Shown in pieces: positions 51,270 to 63,358 of a stretch of DNA of 64,000 bases (position 1 is its first letter; each line of letters begins with the position of its first letter). A model generated the notes under the pieces. That model was not told the origin of the DNA, ran no database searches, and saw nothing but the letters and a program-made list of their open reading frames with translations. Source of the DNA: Pterois miles (Eukaryota; Chordata; Actinopteri; Perciformes; Scorpaenidae); contig CAMQGK010000638.1 of NCBI GenBank assembly GCA_947000775.1, positions 20,952,501-21,016,500 on the forward strand, in the 5' to 3' direction. The position numbers and the translations under genes were made by a program.

Positions 51270-54120
51270 CGGTTCAAATGCCACAAAGTTGATTTTCTTG
51301 TCACTAAAATAAAAGCTGAGGGCTGATTTTCATCCTCACGTGTAAACACTGGCCATACTGATTCGCATGGTCCCTGCAACATTTCCCAGGTATTTCACAA
51401 ACTGAGGCACAAATTGCAGAAATCACTGAGATCACATATGAATTCATTTCGTGCAGCTTCTCCGCCCCGCTCTAATACACCAGCGTGTTTCAATGGATGC
51501 TGAACAAAGACGCAGCGAGTCCCCAGCCCCCTCAGGACTCTCACAGCAGCACCCTGAGCTAAGTTGCTGCGCTGTAACAAACCAGTGGATAAACATTGTT
51601 TCAAAATGGCTGAAAGGATCCAGCGATGCGAACACTCAGAACCCTCCCTCTGTCCTAATCTGCTTCTTCCCTCAGATTATTGCCATGAATGGGCAGGCAA
51701 CAAGAGAAGAGACTTATCACTCCCACCCTTTCATAGTATTTGTTGTGTGTATTTTCCCTGTATATTAAATTTGTCTCCTTTAAAAGGCGCTGACAATGTT
51801 TGCTATTTGTCTGTACGGTACTCGCAGCTGCAGCGCGACAATAAACGCAGGCGCTCGGTAAACTCTGAATTGTGGCGCTTGTTGAATTACTCATGAGTTT
51901 TGATACTTTGCTTTTGTGTAAACGCTTAATTCCACTAATCCCTATGGAGGAACAGTGAATGGCGTAAATTCCCTATGATATCTTGTCTAGGCTAAACATT
52001 TGCTCACTTACGTATACACTGGGTACAGAAAATTATTCTTTTGACAACATCACAACAGATTTAACCCAGTGCCCCGCTTATCCTGCAATGACATGTATTA
52101 GCTGCATTGCGTTGGGAGGTACATTTCCATTTCAAATTACAGCTCAGCAGCACACATGGATCAGACGTTCTTCTTTTTTGTTCTTTAGCTGTATAGAATT
52201 AATAATAATGGATTGTTTTGCTGCATTTCTGCGATTTATGAGCAGAAATGAAAATTCAAGAAATATTAACTCGCATGTTCATTATTTCTTTAACTGTGTT
52301 AAAGGCCTTTTCTTCTCCGAGCCCCTGGAGGTCAAGCTCTGCAAAGCCTATTTGGCAATCAAACACCGTCCCTCCCTAGACCTCTTTTTCCTCCTTTCTC
52401 CACACGCACCTCTCTTGCCCTCTCTCTCCTCCCGTGGCCCTTTCTCTGCCTCATCATCCCCCCTTCTTTCTCCTCCCCTGCCCACATCCCTTTCTGTCCG
52501 ACTGGCCCTCTCAGCGGGGCTATAGAGCCCTAACTTGTCTACATTTACCCCCTGGGTTGGCTGACCAATGAGGCCGTTGCGCCGCAGAGTCCCTCCTTTA
52601 GCGCGGCGCCATTCTCCCCGAGTCAGCTCATGCTCTCTGTTTTCCCAACCTCTGACCCCAGGCCATGGCAACAGGGGCAGGAATGTCAGGAGTGATTGGC
52701 AGTATAAAGAGCGCAGCCCCTCTCTCTTGCACAAGCGGATTTGAGACACTTTGAGGGGCGAACAATGGCGGATTTGGGCTTGATTGGATCACTGATGAGC
52801 TGATGACTGTCAAAAGAGCACGTCGTCTTTACATAAGCCTGATTATCTCTGCGTGGCGGAGGAGTGGAGAAGAGTAGGAGGGGTAACCGCTGCGGTGGGA
52901 GGGTGAGGGGGGAGGATTGGCAAGGAGCTCACCCCCATGCAGAGTGCCTGGAAAGGGGATAGATGTGCACACGAGGGCCGGGCTACGGGGCCCAGGCCTC
53001 TCTCATCCACTGGGGGCCTTTAACAAATCTATTCAGGAGACCAGGGGCCCTCACACATGTGGCCACAATCACAGGAGGATGGCTGAGGGTGGGAGCGTGA
53101 GGGGGATGACACATGGAGGCAATCATTGTTCAATCCCTGACCATCCTATCAAGACAGACAGAGAAAAAGAACGAGGGAAGGAGATATAGAGAGAGCGAGG
53201 TGCTGACAGAAAAGAGCAGTGGGACAGGCAAATCAAAGACAAATCCCTCCCATAATCTACCTCTTTAATAGGGATTAGAACTCACCAGAGAGCCTATATC
53301 AGAATACCAAAGCACCAATGAAGGCGCTATTCACAGTGAGAGTTTGAGGGGCTGATGCGACTCTAAAATCTCCACCGACAGAAGTGTTAGCGCTGGTTGG
53401 TTGTTTTCCTCCCTCATGGCTTTTTACAGCGTGTACCAGTCCCGTTTTTGAAAAGTTTTGGGGCAGCTTGGGTGACAAACAACCAAAATGAAGCGTAAAC
53501 TTTGAAACTCTGAAGAAGTTTCTGGCAGCACCCGCCAGCAAACACTAATCATATTTTGGATCTGCTCACTTTTTCCACTCCTTTCATAACAAGACATGTT
53601 TTGGACACGCTGTGTAACTGATTAAACGGCCATTTGATGTCATTTTCAGCCCCATCATGCTAAGCTCACTGATATCCAACTCTGAAAGAATACCATATTG
53701 TTTGGGTACTTGGAAGAACAGTAGCGTGATCTGGCTGGGATGAAGTGTGGAAAAAGTGAAGTGTGTATAAGAGAAAGAGTGGCTGATATCCTCCTCAGCG
53801 GTGCTGATGGCAGTCTGTCAGAGTTGGCAGAGGAAGTGAAAATGGCCTCAAGTGTCTGGCTTCCCTCCATGCTGTTCTCACATCAATGACAGCTCTCGCT
53901 GCATCATCTCTCTCTCCTCTCTCTCTCTCTCTCTCTGTCTCTCATTTGCTCTCTTTAGACTCAAGTTTGCTCTTTCCATCTCTTGTTTTCTGACTCTTTG
54001 TCTGTCTGTGTAAGAATGGATGGATGGATGGATGGATGAATTAGAAAATACAGACTTTTTGAGTGAGAAGGAAACACCACCAAAATCATGACTCTTATTA
54101 TTTTCCCACCCCTCGTACAC
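51270..54120. other. irx4-irx1 intergenic DNA, part 2: complex non-repetitive stretch
   Basis: From about 51270 to 53200 the sequence is compositionally balanced, lacks recognisable transposons, and includes a G/C-rich patch at 52540-52760 with CCAATGAGGCCGTTGCGCCG and GCCATGGCAACAGG. The longest open frame (51983-52525) has no recognisable domain and ends in serine/leucine-rich low complexity from a pyrimidine tract, so I do not call it a gene. The stretch is a plausible home for irx1/irx4 enhancers. Confidence 0.4.
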
Positions 54121-54128
54121 CTGTCAGG

Positions 54129-54494
54129 TTTAAAGCAATAGTTCAGCATCTTATGAAATACACCTATTCGTTTCTTGCTGATAGTTGGATGAGAAGATTG
54201 ATGTCGGTGCAGTAAATATGAAGCTACACTCAGCAGTCTGTTAGCTTACCTTAGCACAAAGGCTGGAAACAAGGGTAAACAGCTAGCCTGGCTCTGTCTA
54301 AAGTTTAAAAAATCCACTTGCTAGCACCTCTAAAACTCATTAATTAACACTTTATATTCCATTTGTTTAATCCGTCCAAAAACTAAAGTGTAAAAATTTA
54401 CGTTTCATGGTTTTTACGGGGGGTTGTGTACCATCTAACTCTTGGCAAGAAGCAAATAATGTATTTCCCAAAATGTCAAACTATTCCTTTAAGG
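54129..54494. mobile_element. MITE with TTTAAAGCAATAGTT / AACTATTCCTTTAA termini
   Basis: The ends TTTAAAGCAATAGTTCAGCA and CAAACTATTCCTTTAA are inverted complements. The middle has GTTAGCTTACCTTAGCACAA and GGCTGGAAACA, hallmarks of an abundant non-autonomous DNA element in percomorph fish. Confidence 0.75.
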
Positions 54495-56800
54495 CTGTTG
54501 GTGTTACAATAAATATAATATAAATATATAATAATATATATAATATAATATATAATAGATAATAAATATCCAGCTTTCAAATAAAGGTAAGTTATACATA
54601 ATTATTAGAGTGATATATCTTGCATTCGTTGGATACTGCAACCTGTGATGTTTACAGTATATTTAAGTCATAGATCACTTAGAAGCTGCCAGCTTTACAG
54701 GTCCAGGGTAATAGTTTTTAAGATTATTCAGCCAAAGATATCGCCACTGTTGAGCCTATTTGTAGCCTTTTTTGGTTTAGAGTTAGAAGAGGATCACATT
54801 TTATAAAATACAATTTTCACACATGATACATGCACATTTGTCACGAAACTAGATGTATACTAGATGTATAATTGTTGATGTATATGGACCTGTTTGTGAT
54901 GTGTGTGTATAAGTTAACAGAGTGAAAAAAAATAAATTTCCCCAAGGGGAAAAAAAAAAGAATTTTTTTTTTTTTTTATAATAAAGCCAGCATGGACTGA
55001 CTTATAGGAGTACTTGGCACTGTGGTGTATTGTGGTCATTTGACCTAAACAGAGGATAAAATAATCAGTCTTTATGTCATGAAAACAACTGTTTGTGCCT
55101 CCAAATCATCTATGTTTCCCAAAAACATTTTGGGAAACAAACTATTTTTAAATGCATCCTTTATTCTTTTACTCCTTATACATGGTTTTCAGGATGCAGC
55201 AACAACAAGCAAATTTACCGACATTACTGGGTCGTGTCGGTGTCAGTTGAAGTGACAGCTTTGTAAAGTATTTTGCCAATAAATATCTTATAACTGTTTA
55301 CATTAATTAGGAATTTAAAAGTGGACTTGCAGAAAGCCTCAGTGTATTGCACCTCAGCGGGGACACAGTGATGGTTCATAAATTACAATTCTGCTTTACT
55401 TTTTCTGAGAGTGAGGTGGCAGCATTGAGTTAATCTGTGGGTCCGTGAACCTGGTGGCTCTGGTTCTGCTCAGATCACCATTTAACCGTGTACTGTACTG
55501 TTCTGCAGATGGTTCACCTGCCCTGCTGAGCCACCCCCAAACAAGTCGCCATGATATTTAGGCAAATAATAATAAAGTCATTGCAAAAGTGCCCTTTCAT
55601 TTCAGTTATAGCCTCAGCACATTACCATATACATAACCGTTAAACCTTTGCAGACCACATAACCAACCTGACCAAAGATTAACCTAATCCTAACCGTTTC
55701 ACTGATCTAATCCAAATACTGAACATCTTCAGCAGTACTTGACTTCACCAAGAGGCCACTTGACACTACTGTCAGTGTTTGGCTGTCAAAATTAAGTGTG
55801 AACCTAAACCAGCTGCTTCATACAACTTTTAAAGATTTCATTGTCTGCATAGCAAGTTTAAATTTGCAGTTAAATCTAAATTGTGTCTGTACGTGAACCT
55901 GAGGCCTCCAGGCCCCTTGAGAGGCCAGAAGACTCCAATCATGTGGCATGCATGACCTGCTGCTAATCCAAGCATGTATATAGGACCACAGCTTTGAGAA
56001 ACACTCACTATTAACAGCCCTGAGACCCCCCACCGTCCCTTTACCCCGTCTTTGGGCCTGTGAACGTCAAGGATGGCTCAGAGTGACACACACAACCCCC
56101 CTCCTCCCATCCACCTCCCCCTGAGCTGCCGCCCCCATACTGGCTGCTGGCCTTTCCTGCCGTCTGATCCATATTTCAGAGGCGGCAGTGGTGGCACTGA
56201 GGGGGTATAATCCAACATTAAAGCAAGGAGGCCTGGGCTGAAAGCACAGACGCAGGTTCATAAGGTCCTGGAAATCTTCAATTTCAATTTCCGCAGCGTT
56301 TGCAGTGGCTTCCAAGGCGCTGGCATATAGTCGCAGAGCTTTGGCGAGAGTGCAGATTTCAATAAGGGTGAGAATTTTCTTGCTAAAAAGGGCTGACACT
56401 GCACAGTTTAGTTGGCAGGGAGTGTGAAACAAACTAGACAGGGAGGAAGAGGTCAATTAAAACGTAGGTGCACTGGGATCATCATTAAACAAGTGGAAAT
56501 CAATATTTCAGATATGTATTACTGTATATTCATTTAAATTTACGATTTTACCTTAAAGACTAATATCCTGACTTCACACTTACTCTAAATAAAATGAGAT
56601 GATGGGACTAATACTAATGTGCACACTAAAACTGATATATGTCAGGAAGAAAAATATTGTGAATTAACATTACACAAATCTCAATCAACCCTAAAAAATA
56701 TAAGATAAAAGCTTAATATTTAGAGTTGGGCTCCAGCTTTAGGAGTTGCTTCTATTGCACCCTTGAATTTCTTGACATTTTGTAATTAGAGAGTCTCCAA
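54495..56800. other. region downstream of irx1
   Basis: Mostly A/T-rich DNA with simple repeats (54515-54560 TAATATA-type, poly-A/T near 54945-54980). The block 56230-56450 is non-repetitive and has a homeodomain-enhancer-like composition (AATTTCAATTTCCGCAGCG). No gene was found. Confidence 0.4.
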
Positions 56801-56821
56801 TAATAAATGACTATAATGACA

Positions 56822-56827
56822 TTTATT
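56822..56827 (-). terminator. candidate irx1 polyadenylation signal
   Basis: TTTATT on the plus strand, i.e. AATAAA on the minus strand, lies about 280 nt downstream of the irx1 stop codon at 57105-57107. No closer signal was chosen. The end of the transcript is inferred. Confidence 0.45.
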
Positions 56828-57104
56828 TAGTTTCCAAAAAATATATTCTTTAAAGACAAATTCATATCCTGTATTTACAATTTTGCAAGGTTTCCATTCA
56901 CAACAGAAGAGGCGAAGAAGAAACAGAGGACATAAAAGGAGAGATACAAGCAAATCTGTGACAAAAACAACCATCTCTTTTGCATGTAGAAGCTAAACAG
57001 TAATACTATGACAGGCAGCACTGTCAAAAAATAGCCTTCGTTAAACTGTTCTCCATTAAATAAAATTATTCCTTTCTTTTCTCTTTTTTGTTTTCTTTGT
57101 CTTC

Positions 57105-60100
57105 TCATAATGTCGTTGTCAGAACTCGCTGTGGTGCTGTGCCATGGTGAGGTCTGGAGTGAGGGAAGAAACGAATAAAGGTCAGAGGTGAAAGAAGTAT
57201 AACAGTGGGGTACATTAAGTATCAGAGGGAAAAAATGGTATCCTAAATATTAAAATAATACACCAGTTTTAAGTTTAATTTTTTAAGATCTTCTAAACCA
57301 ACTCTATTAATGCAAATTAAAAAAAGAAAACACTAAATTGTTTTATGTCTTTTCACCCTCCACTGCATCCCTGATGTTGCTATCAGCGTTTTCTTTGACA
57401 TACATTAGCTGCATTCACTGAGGGGGCGTGAATAAATGGCGGCAGATTATTTAAATGACATAGGTGGCGATAACTCAGCTTTGTTGGAGTGGAGGGGTGG
57501 GGGTGGACCCCGCAGGATATATTAGACTGCTGCCTGACGAGGCGTTAAAGTGGGGGACTCAATCACATGATTTATGTGCTGAGGTCTGCCTCCCGCCCAG
57601 TCAGGTGTAACAGTGTTTACCTCTGCGTTAAGGTTCATTTAGCAGACGATATGTGGAGAGAAATTGAGGCTGATAATGTCATAATGCCAAATTGATTTCC
57701 AAATGCATGAGGTTACCTGTCAGTGATCAGCTGGAATGGGGACTTCAGGGAGTCAGGTCTGTGGTCGCTCTCTTCGTCTGTAAAAAGCAGAATAAGAGCA
57801 AATAATTAAGAATGTATAAGTTACAATTATCTTCAAAATTTCTCCTGTACATTGCCCTTATATTGTGCTGAAGATTATGATTTTGTTGGGTCAGTTTTTG
57901 GTGGTATGCGTCACACTGACGCCTGTTCAGTAAACATATGAATTATAGAGGGTTGTCGTCCATACCGTCTCTTTTTGGGCTGAAGCTTCCCGACGACTCT
58001 ACATCACTGTCGTCCTCCGTCCCCGAAGTTCCGGGGCCCGCCACAGCCTGCCGTGCGTCATGACGCGCAACCGGCACAGCGCCGTGGAGAGGCAGGTGTC
58101 CGGCCGGCGCCCCTCCGAGGAGCGACCTCATGTTCAAAAGAGAGTTGGCATTCAGAAAAGCCGCGTTGGCCCAGTTGTGCAGTTTGCCAATCTGGCACGT
58201 ATAAATCCCATGACCCGGGAGTAAGGCCGGGTGGCCGGCGGAGGCCAAAGCTGCGTGGTGCGCATGGGCAACTGGGGAAGGTTTGTGAGAGCTGTCGGGG
58301 GCCGTGGCGGTCTCTGCCAGGGACCAGATTTTGGGTTTGCTCTGCGGCGGTCTCTGGCACTCCTGTCTGCTGGGAGAATGATCCACCGCGAGTTTGACAA
58401 CAGGCGATCTGTTGAGAGAAATAGCCGCCTCCACTCCTCGCAGGCCCTCCACAGAAAGCGTCCTGCTGCTCTCTGAGCTCTTCGGCTCCGAGGCCTGCTC
58501 TCTGTCGGCCAGGCCCGCCTCTCCCTCCTCTTTCCCGGAGCCCTGCTCCCCCGCTCGCTGCTCCTCGGGTCTCTCGATGTCGACGGTTTCCAAATCAATT
58601 TCCTCCTCTTCGTCTTCGTCGTCGCTGCCGTTCTTGCCGTGCTCGTCCTCGTTGTCGCTGCTAAAGATGCGGCCGTCCCGGTCCTCGGCGCTGCGGCCCC
58701 ACGTTACCTTGTTCTCTTTCTTCAGCCGTCTGCGGGCATTCGCGAACCACGTCGACACCTAGAAGAAGGAAACCGTTTTTAGGCATTATAAATCAGAATA
58801 AAATGCTCCCTTGATAATACAGAGCTGCAAAGTTGAAATATGAAATGACTAAATATGTAAAAATCCTCATTATTATTCCCCATAATTCGTCTAAACGAGC
58901 TTTGAAATCAGAACTATCTGGAGACTTTTCCCTCTCGGGTGGAAGTGTGACTGAGTTCAGTCAGTCACACAACTGGTAACAGGATTATCATATTAAGTAA
59001 ATGAAACAATTAGATTAATTAACTATTGCTCTTAGAGGAAGCGATAAGTATGACAAAAGCAAGTATTATCCTTCTGATGCTTATCAACTGCCCCCCTGGT
59101 TCTATAGGGCCCCTAATAATAAGAAACTCATCACACACTACCCACCTGTGTGAGTGTCATCCGAGTGATGATAGCCAGCATTATCTTCTCTCCTTTGGTG
59201 GGGTACGGGTTCTTCTGGTGCTCCTGCAGCCAGGCCTTTAGGGTACTGGTGGTCTCCCGGGTGGCCGTCTTGGCCCTCGACGGGTCCCCGTATGGGTATT
59301 GGCCGTATGGGTAGAAGCCTTGAGCGGCGTGGACAGGTAGAGAGGCTGGGTGGGATGCCGGGCTGTCCTTCAGCTCATACTGGGAGCCCTGAAATGTTAT
59401 CGAAGACAGATAGAAGTGACAACTTGTTGAGCGAAATACTTTCTAAGTTCAAAGAATGCGTAAAAATCAAGATTTTAATTATTATTTGTGCAGCAAAAAA
59501 AGTTTTTGAAAAGTTTAAATATTCTGTCAATTTGACAGCAAACGGGCTATTTACCAAGAAATCAGGAATTAGACATATCCTGAATTAAGAAAATACCCAG
59601 TAATTATTTTTTTTCTAATGTGGCTGCTTTTTAAAATTATATTTGAACGTTTCTTTTTTTCGTTTCGTTTTAACAAACAAATCAGGAATATAATTAATAT
59701 CTAAACTTTCTCTGAATATGTATTTTACATTATTCATTTTTAATTGTGTTTTTATAATTAATAAACACGTGTCTAAATTACATTGTTCCCTTCATATTTT
59801 CATAATTTAGGCCTACACACACATAAAAAAACTGACAATTGCAAAATTTAATTTTAACATTAAAATGACACTTTTCTATTATGTGTGATGATTCAATATT
59901 TTGCCATAAAGGACATATAAACATATATTTAAGCATACAAATAATGAAATCATAACTGAAAATGAGCGGTTTGGACTTAATGAAATTAATATTTATTAGC
60001 GATTAAGACACAAATATCCCAGAAAAAGAGTTATCTGCACTAACATATCTTAATCACTTTACACTATTGGATAATAGCGCATTAGTTTATAATGAACAAG

Positions 60101-60408
60101 AGCTCAGCCAGACAAAAAGCAGTGATAGTGTGTCATTAACACCTGAGCTGTGAACAAGTATCAACTCTCACCATCTGGGATATGAGGGCGAGGTCTGTGG
60201 CTCCGCTGTACGGCAGGAAGGCACTGTAGTTGTGAGCCGCCCATGGGCTCCCGTACATCCCCAGCATGGAGCCGACAGCCGCGGCGGTGGCGGACGAGCT
60301 CACGCCGCCTTCACCGCCTCCTTCCCGGGCAGAGGCCGGCCGCTCGCCCGCGTACACCTCATGGGAGGCACTGAGGAACTGGGGGTACCCCAGCTGAGGG
60401 AAAGACAT
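57105..60408 (-). CDS. irx1b: Iroquois homeobox protein 1 (probably irx1b), complete, five coding exons
   Basis: A TALE-class homeodomain transcription factor that patterns neural, retinal, pronephric and limb tissue. The exons, 60172-60408, 59146-59388, 57966-58758, 57717-57777 and 57105-57153, join in phase into 460 residues (human IRX1 480). The start MSFPQLGYPQ and the block SQYELKD...GFYPYGQYPYGDP are Irx1 signatures. The homeodomain is about residues 118-180, with the NPYP TALE loop and WFANARRRLKKENK helix split by an intron after TLTQ. An acidic run follows (196-214, DDEDEEEEIDLE), then KPKIWSLAETA (301-311) and the Iro box region HNWANAAFLNANSLLNMRSL (354-373). The tail SPFQLI...PQRVL fits the Irx1 C-terminus. 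The Iroquois-typical KNATRE is KTATRE here. The 'b' assignment is inferred. Confidence 0.95.
57154..57716 (-). other. irx1 last intron, candidate regulatory sequence
   Basis: This 563-nt intron separates the two small terminal exons. From about 57400 it is non-repetitive, with GCATTCACTGAGGGGGCGTG, CAATCACATGATTTATG and CGATATGTGGAGAG motifs and balanced composition, unlike the A/T-rich introns 1 and 2. It may hold an enhancer, but this is not established. Confidence 0.35.
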
Positions 60409-60748
60409 GTCCGGAAAACGCGTTACTGTAAATCTCCCTCTCAAAGCCAAAGTCACACAACAGCAAGAGGAGGCAGGAAAAAAAAGAGAAATCCCCAGAA
60501 AGAAGTAGAGGATGAAGGGGGTGTCTAAATCACCAGAGTCCCCCTTTACGAAACTGTCAAGCTTCCCCACTTCCACCGACCCGGAGTTGTATCAGAGCCG
60601 CAGTTTGGCACCTCGAGTGCGGAGTGATGCGTGTATCTGGCCGCAGGAGCTTCTGGATGTGGAGCTGACTGACTGATTGGCAGCCTACTTAAGCACCAAG
60701 CTCCTCCTATGCCCGGGGCAGGCGATTAGTGCATTGGTTAGCCTAGGT

Positions 60749-60750
<2 letters not shown>

Positions 60751-60823
<73 letters not shown>
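60751..60823. repeat. (TG)n microsatellite upstream of irx1
   Basis: A TG tract of about 72 bp, 340 bp upstream of the irx1 ATG and so probably within or next to the promoter. Confidence 0.97.
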
Positions 60824-60825
<2 letters not shown>

Positions 60826-61491
60826 TCTAATTTCTGCACTCTTCACTGTGTCTATACAGAAAAGAAAACCCGTGAAGTGTGTACAAGTGTGTGTGCGTAG
60901 CAGTTGAATTTTGTGGCCAGTATGACTTCATTTAACAAACACTGTTTCTCATTGTTGTGCACATATTGCTGTACCATTAGTAACAGTTGTGCTGTATAAT
61001 AATAATCCAATGCTAATATTTTGTATTGGTTTAAACAGCTGTTGCAATTTTGACAACTAACTGGTTCAACAACTATAACTCGCATATTTTTAGGTGTCAT
61101 TCTTCCTCTGTGCGCTCTGACAGCTGATCCGCAGGGTATGCTGGGACGTTCTGTCCAGCAGATGGGCCGGGAGGCATCGATATGGTCGGCCAGATCCGAG
61201 AGGAATGTCCGTGATTATCGACGGAAGTCAGTGGAGCATATTTTCAGAGCGGAGATAAAGGAGAGTGGAGGTAATGACAGAGATTGACGAGGATAAGAGA
61301 TAGCAGAGATATGGGGCACACAGAGGCTGTGGAGTGGAAAATGACAGATGTTTGTTGAGATGAATGGACTACTGTACTCTATTGTGGGCCTCGGTATAAA
61401 GACACGAATGTTGTAGACTATATTCGATAATTAAAAACAAAGAGGGGGGAGTATAAATTCGAGATAAGACATGCAAAAAAAAAATTAAGGA

Positions 61492-62201
61492 TGACAGTCA
61501 ATTAAAATATGTAATCACGATTAACTGCATGATTGTCCATAGATAATCGTGATTAATCCCAAGTTCATCATTTTTTCTGTGTTGGGAATGTACCTTAAAG
61601 AAAGATTTGTCAAGTATTAAAACTCTTATCAACATGTGAGTGGGTAAATATGCTGCTTTATGCAAATATGTATATATTAATTATTAGAAATCAATTAACA
61701 ACACAAAACAATGACAAATATTGTCCAGAAACCCTCACATTAGCATACAAATATGCGAAAATCACAACATGGTAAACTGCAGCTCAACAGGCAACAACAG
61801 CTGTCAGTGTGTCAGTGTGCTGACTTGACTATAACTTGATCCAGACTGCATGTGATTATCATAAAGTGGGCATGTCTGTAAAGGGGAGGCTCGTGGGTAC
61901 CCATAGAACCCATTTACATTCACATATCTTGAGGTCAGAGGTCAAGGGACCCCTTTGAATAGGGCCATGACAGTTTTTCCTCGACAAAGTTTAGCCAAAG
62001 TTTGGAGCGTTATTTAACCTCCTACGCATCAAGCTAGTATGGCATGGTTGGTACTGATGGATTCTTTAGGTTTTCTAGTTTCATATGATGCCAGTGTCTT
62101 CCCTTTAGCTTTAAAACTGCAACCTAAAAATCACAAGTTGTGTTAATGTGTTAAAGAATTCAGTGGTGTTAAAGCAAATTCGTGTTAACTATGACAACCC
62201 T
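61492..62201. mobile_element. MITE-like repeat (GACAGTCAATTAAA ... GACAACCCT), longest copy
   Basis: It is the reverse-orientation relative of the copies at 15.2-15.6 kb and 4.4 kb: GCTGCTTTATGCAAATATGT, ATTGTCCAGAAACCCTCACA, CATATCTTGAGGTCAGAGGT. The ends ATGACAGTCAATTAAAATAT and TTCGTGTTAACTATGACAAC are imperfect inverted repeats. About 710 bp, non-coding. Confidence 0.7.
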
Positions 62202-62727
62202 TAAAAAAATCTATTATTTTTATGTGGAAAATGGGATGATGCAGACTGATGGCTTAACTATCAAAACTCTGTTTCAGTCTGCTTCTTTGAATCACCACAC
62301 ACACACACACACACATTCGGGCAGTGCTAATGAGGTTGAGCACCCTGCGCCCTGCTCGGTGGCCCTGTGGCCCTCCTGGGTTCCCTCAGAGGTTAGCTGT
62401 GTAATTACTCCATCCCCATAAATACAGATTCATCATTTCACACTGGATCCCCTGATGAGCTTGGCTGAGCTGAGAGAGAGAGAGAGAGAGAGGAGAGGAG
62501 AGGAGGAGAGGAAGGGATGTAGGAGGGAGGGAGGGAGGGAGGAGGATCTAATGATTTAATTACAGTGCTTAAAGCCCACTCTGGCTAAGTGATGGTCCTC
62601 TCTGTCTCTTTCTCCCGCTCTCTTCCCTGCTCAGCGCTGGCACCTAAAGGGCTTTACTCATGAATCTCAAAGCTGTTTTCCTAAACACATATTATGACGA
62701 GCACCGCCGCCACCACTGCTGCCGCTG

Positions 62728-62767
<40 letters not shown>

Positions 62768-62924
62768 AACAGAGAGAGGGAGAGAGAGAGAGGATGCTTA
62801 ATCTCCATGGCATTTTAAATGGCATTCATGGAGAGCGACTCTATCCTCATTGCCAAGGTAAATGGAGCCAGGGGACTCTCCATTTCAGCTCGATAAAAGA
62901 GCAATGTTAAAGACCCTCACCATT

Positions 62925-62955
<31 letters not shown>

Positions 62956-63311
62956 GCTCCCTCCCTCTGTCTCGTTTCTCACTTAAAATTAATGTTTTTC
63001 TCATGACAGGGAAGGGAAACGAGACATATCCACCATCTAATAGGATAATATAGCCCCATTCACCACCACCGCCACCACCACCCCTCCCTCTTCTCTCCCT
63101 CTCTCTCTCCCTCTCTCTCTGCCTTTGTAGCTGCCTGATTTCCATAGTGTCTCTGTGGAGAGGCAGTTAATGAATTCCTCTGAGCTGGAGAAAGGGGGAG
63201 AATGGTTTGGCGGTTTAGAGAGAGAAAGAGGCAGGGATAGGGGGAGGAAGGCTTTGAGCTATGCCATTCAACTTCACAGCCTCGGCCTGCTTGTGCATTC
63301 ACCGTGTGTGT

Positions 63312-63358
<47 letters not shown>

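Noticed and set aside
51983..52525. 180-codon open frame as a new gene
   Set aside because: No recognisable domain, C-terminal half is a translated pyrimidine tract, and no splice or coding signature supports it.
57943..57965. The GMDDNPL ending of the open irx1 exon 3 frame as the protein C-terminus
   Set aside because: A GT donor at 57964-57965 and two further in-phase exons give the expected Irx1 tail (SPFQLI, PQRVL). The read-through is intronic.
58053..58762. Long plus-strand open frames opposite irx1 exon 3
   Set aside because: They are antisense shadows of a G/C-rich coding exon.
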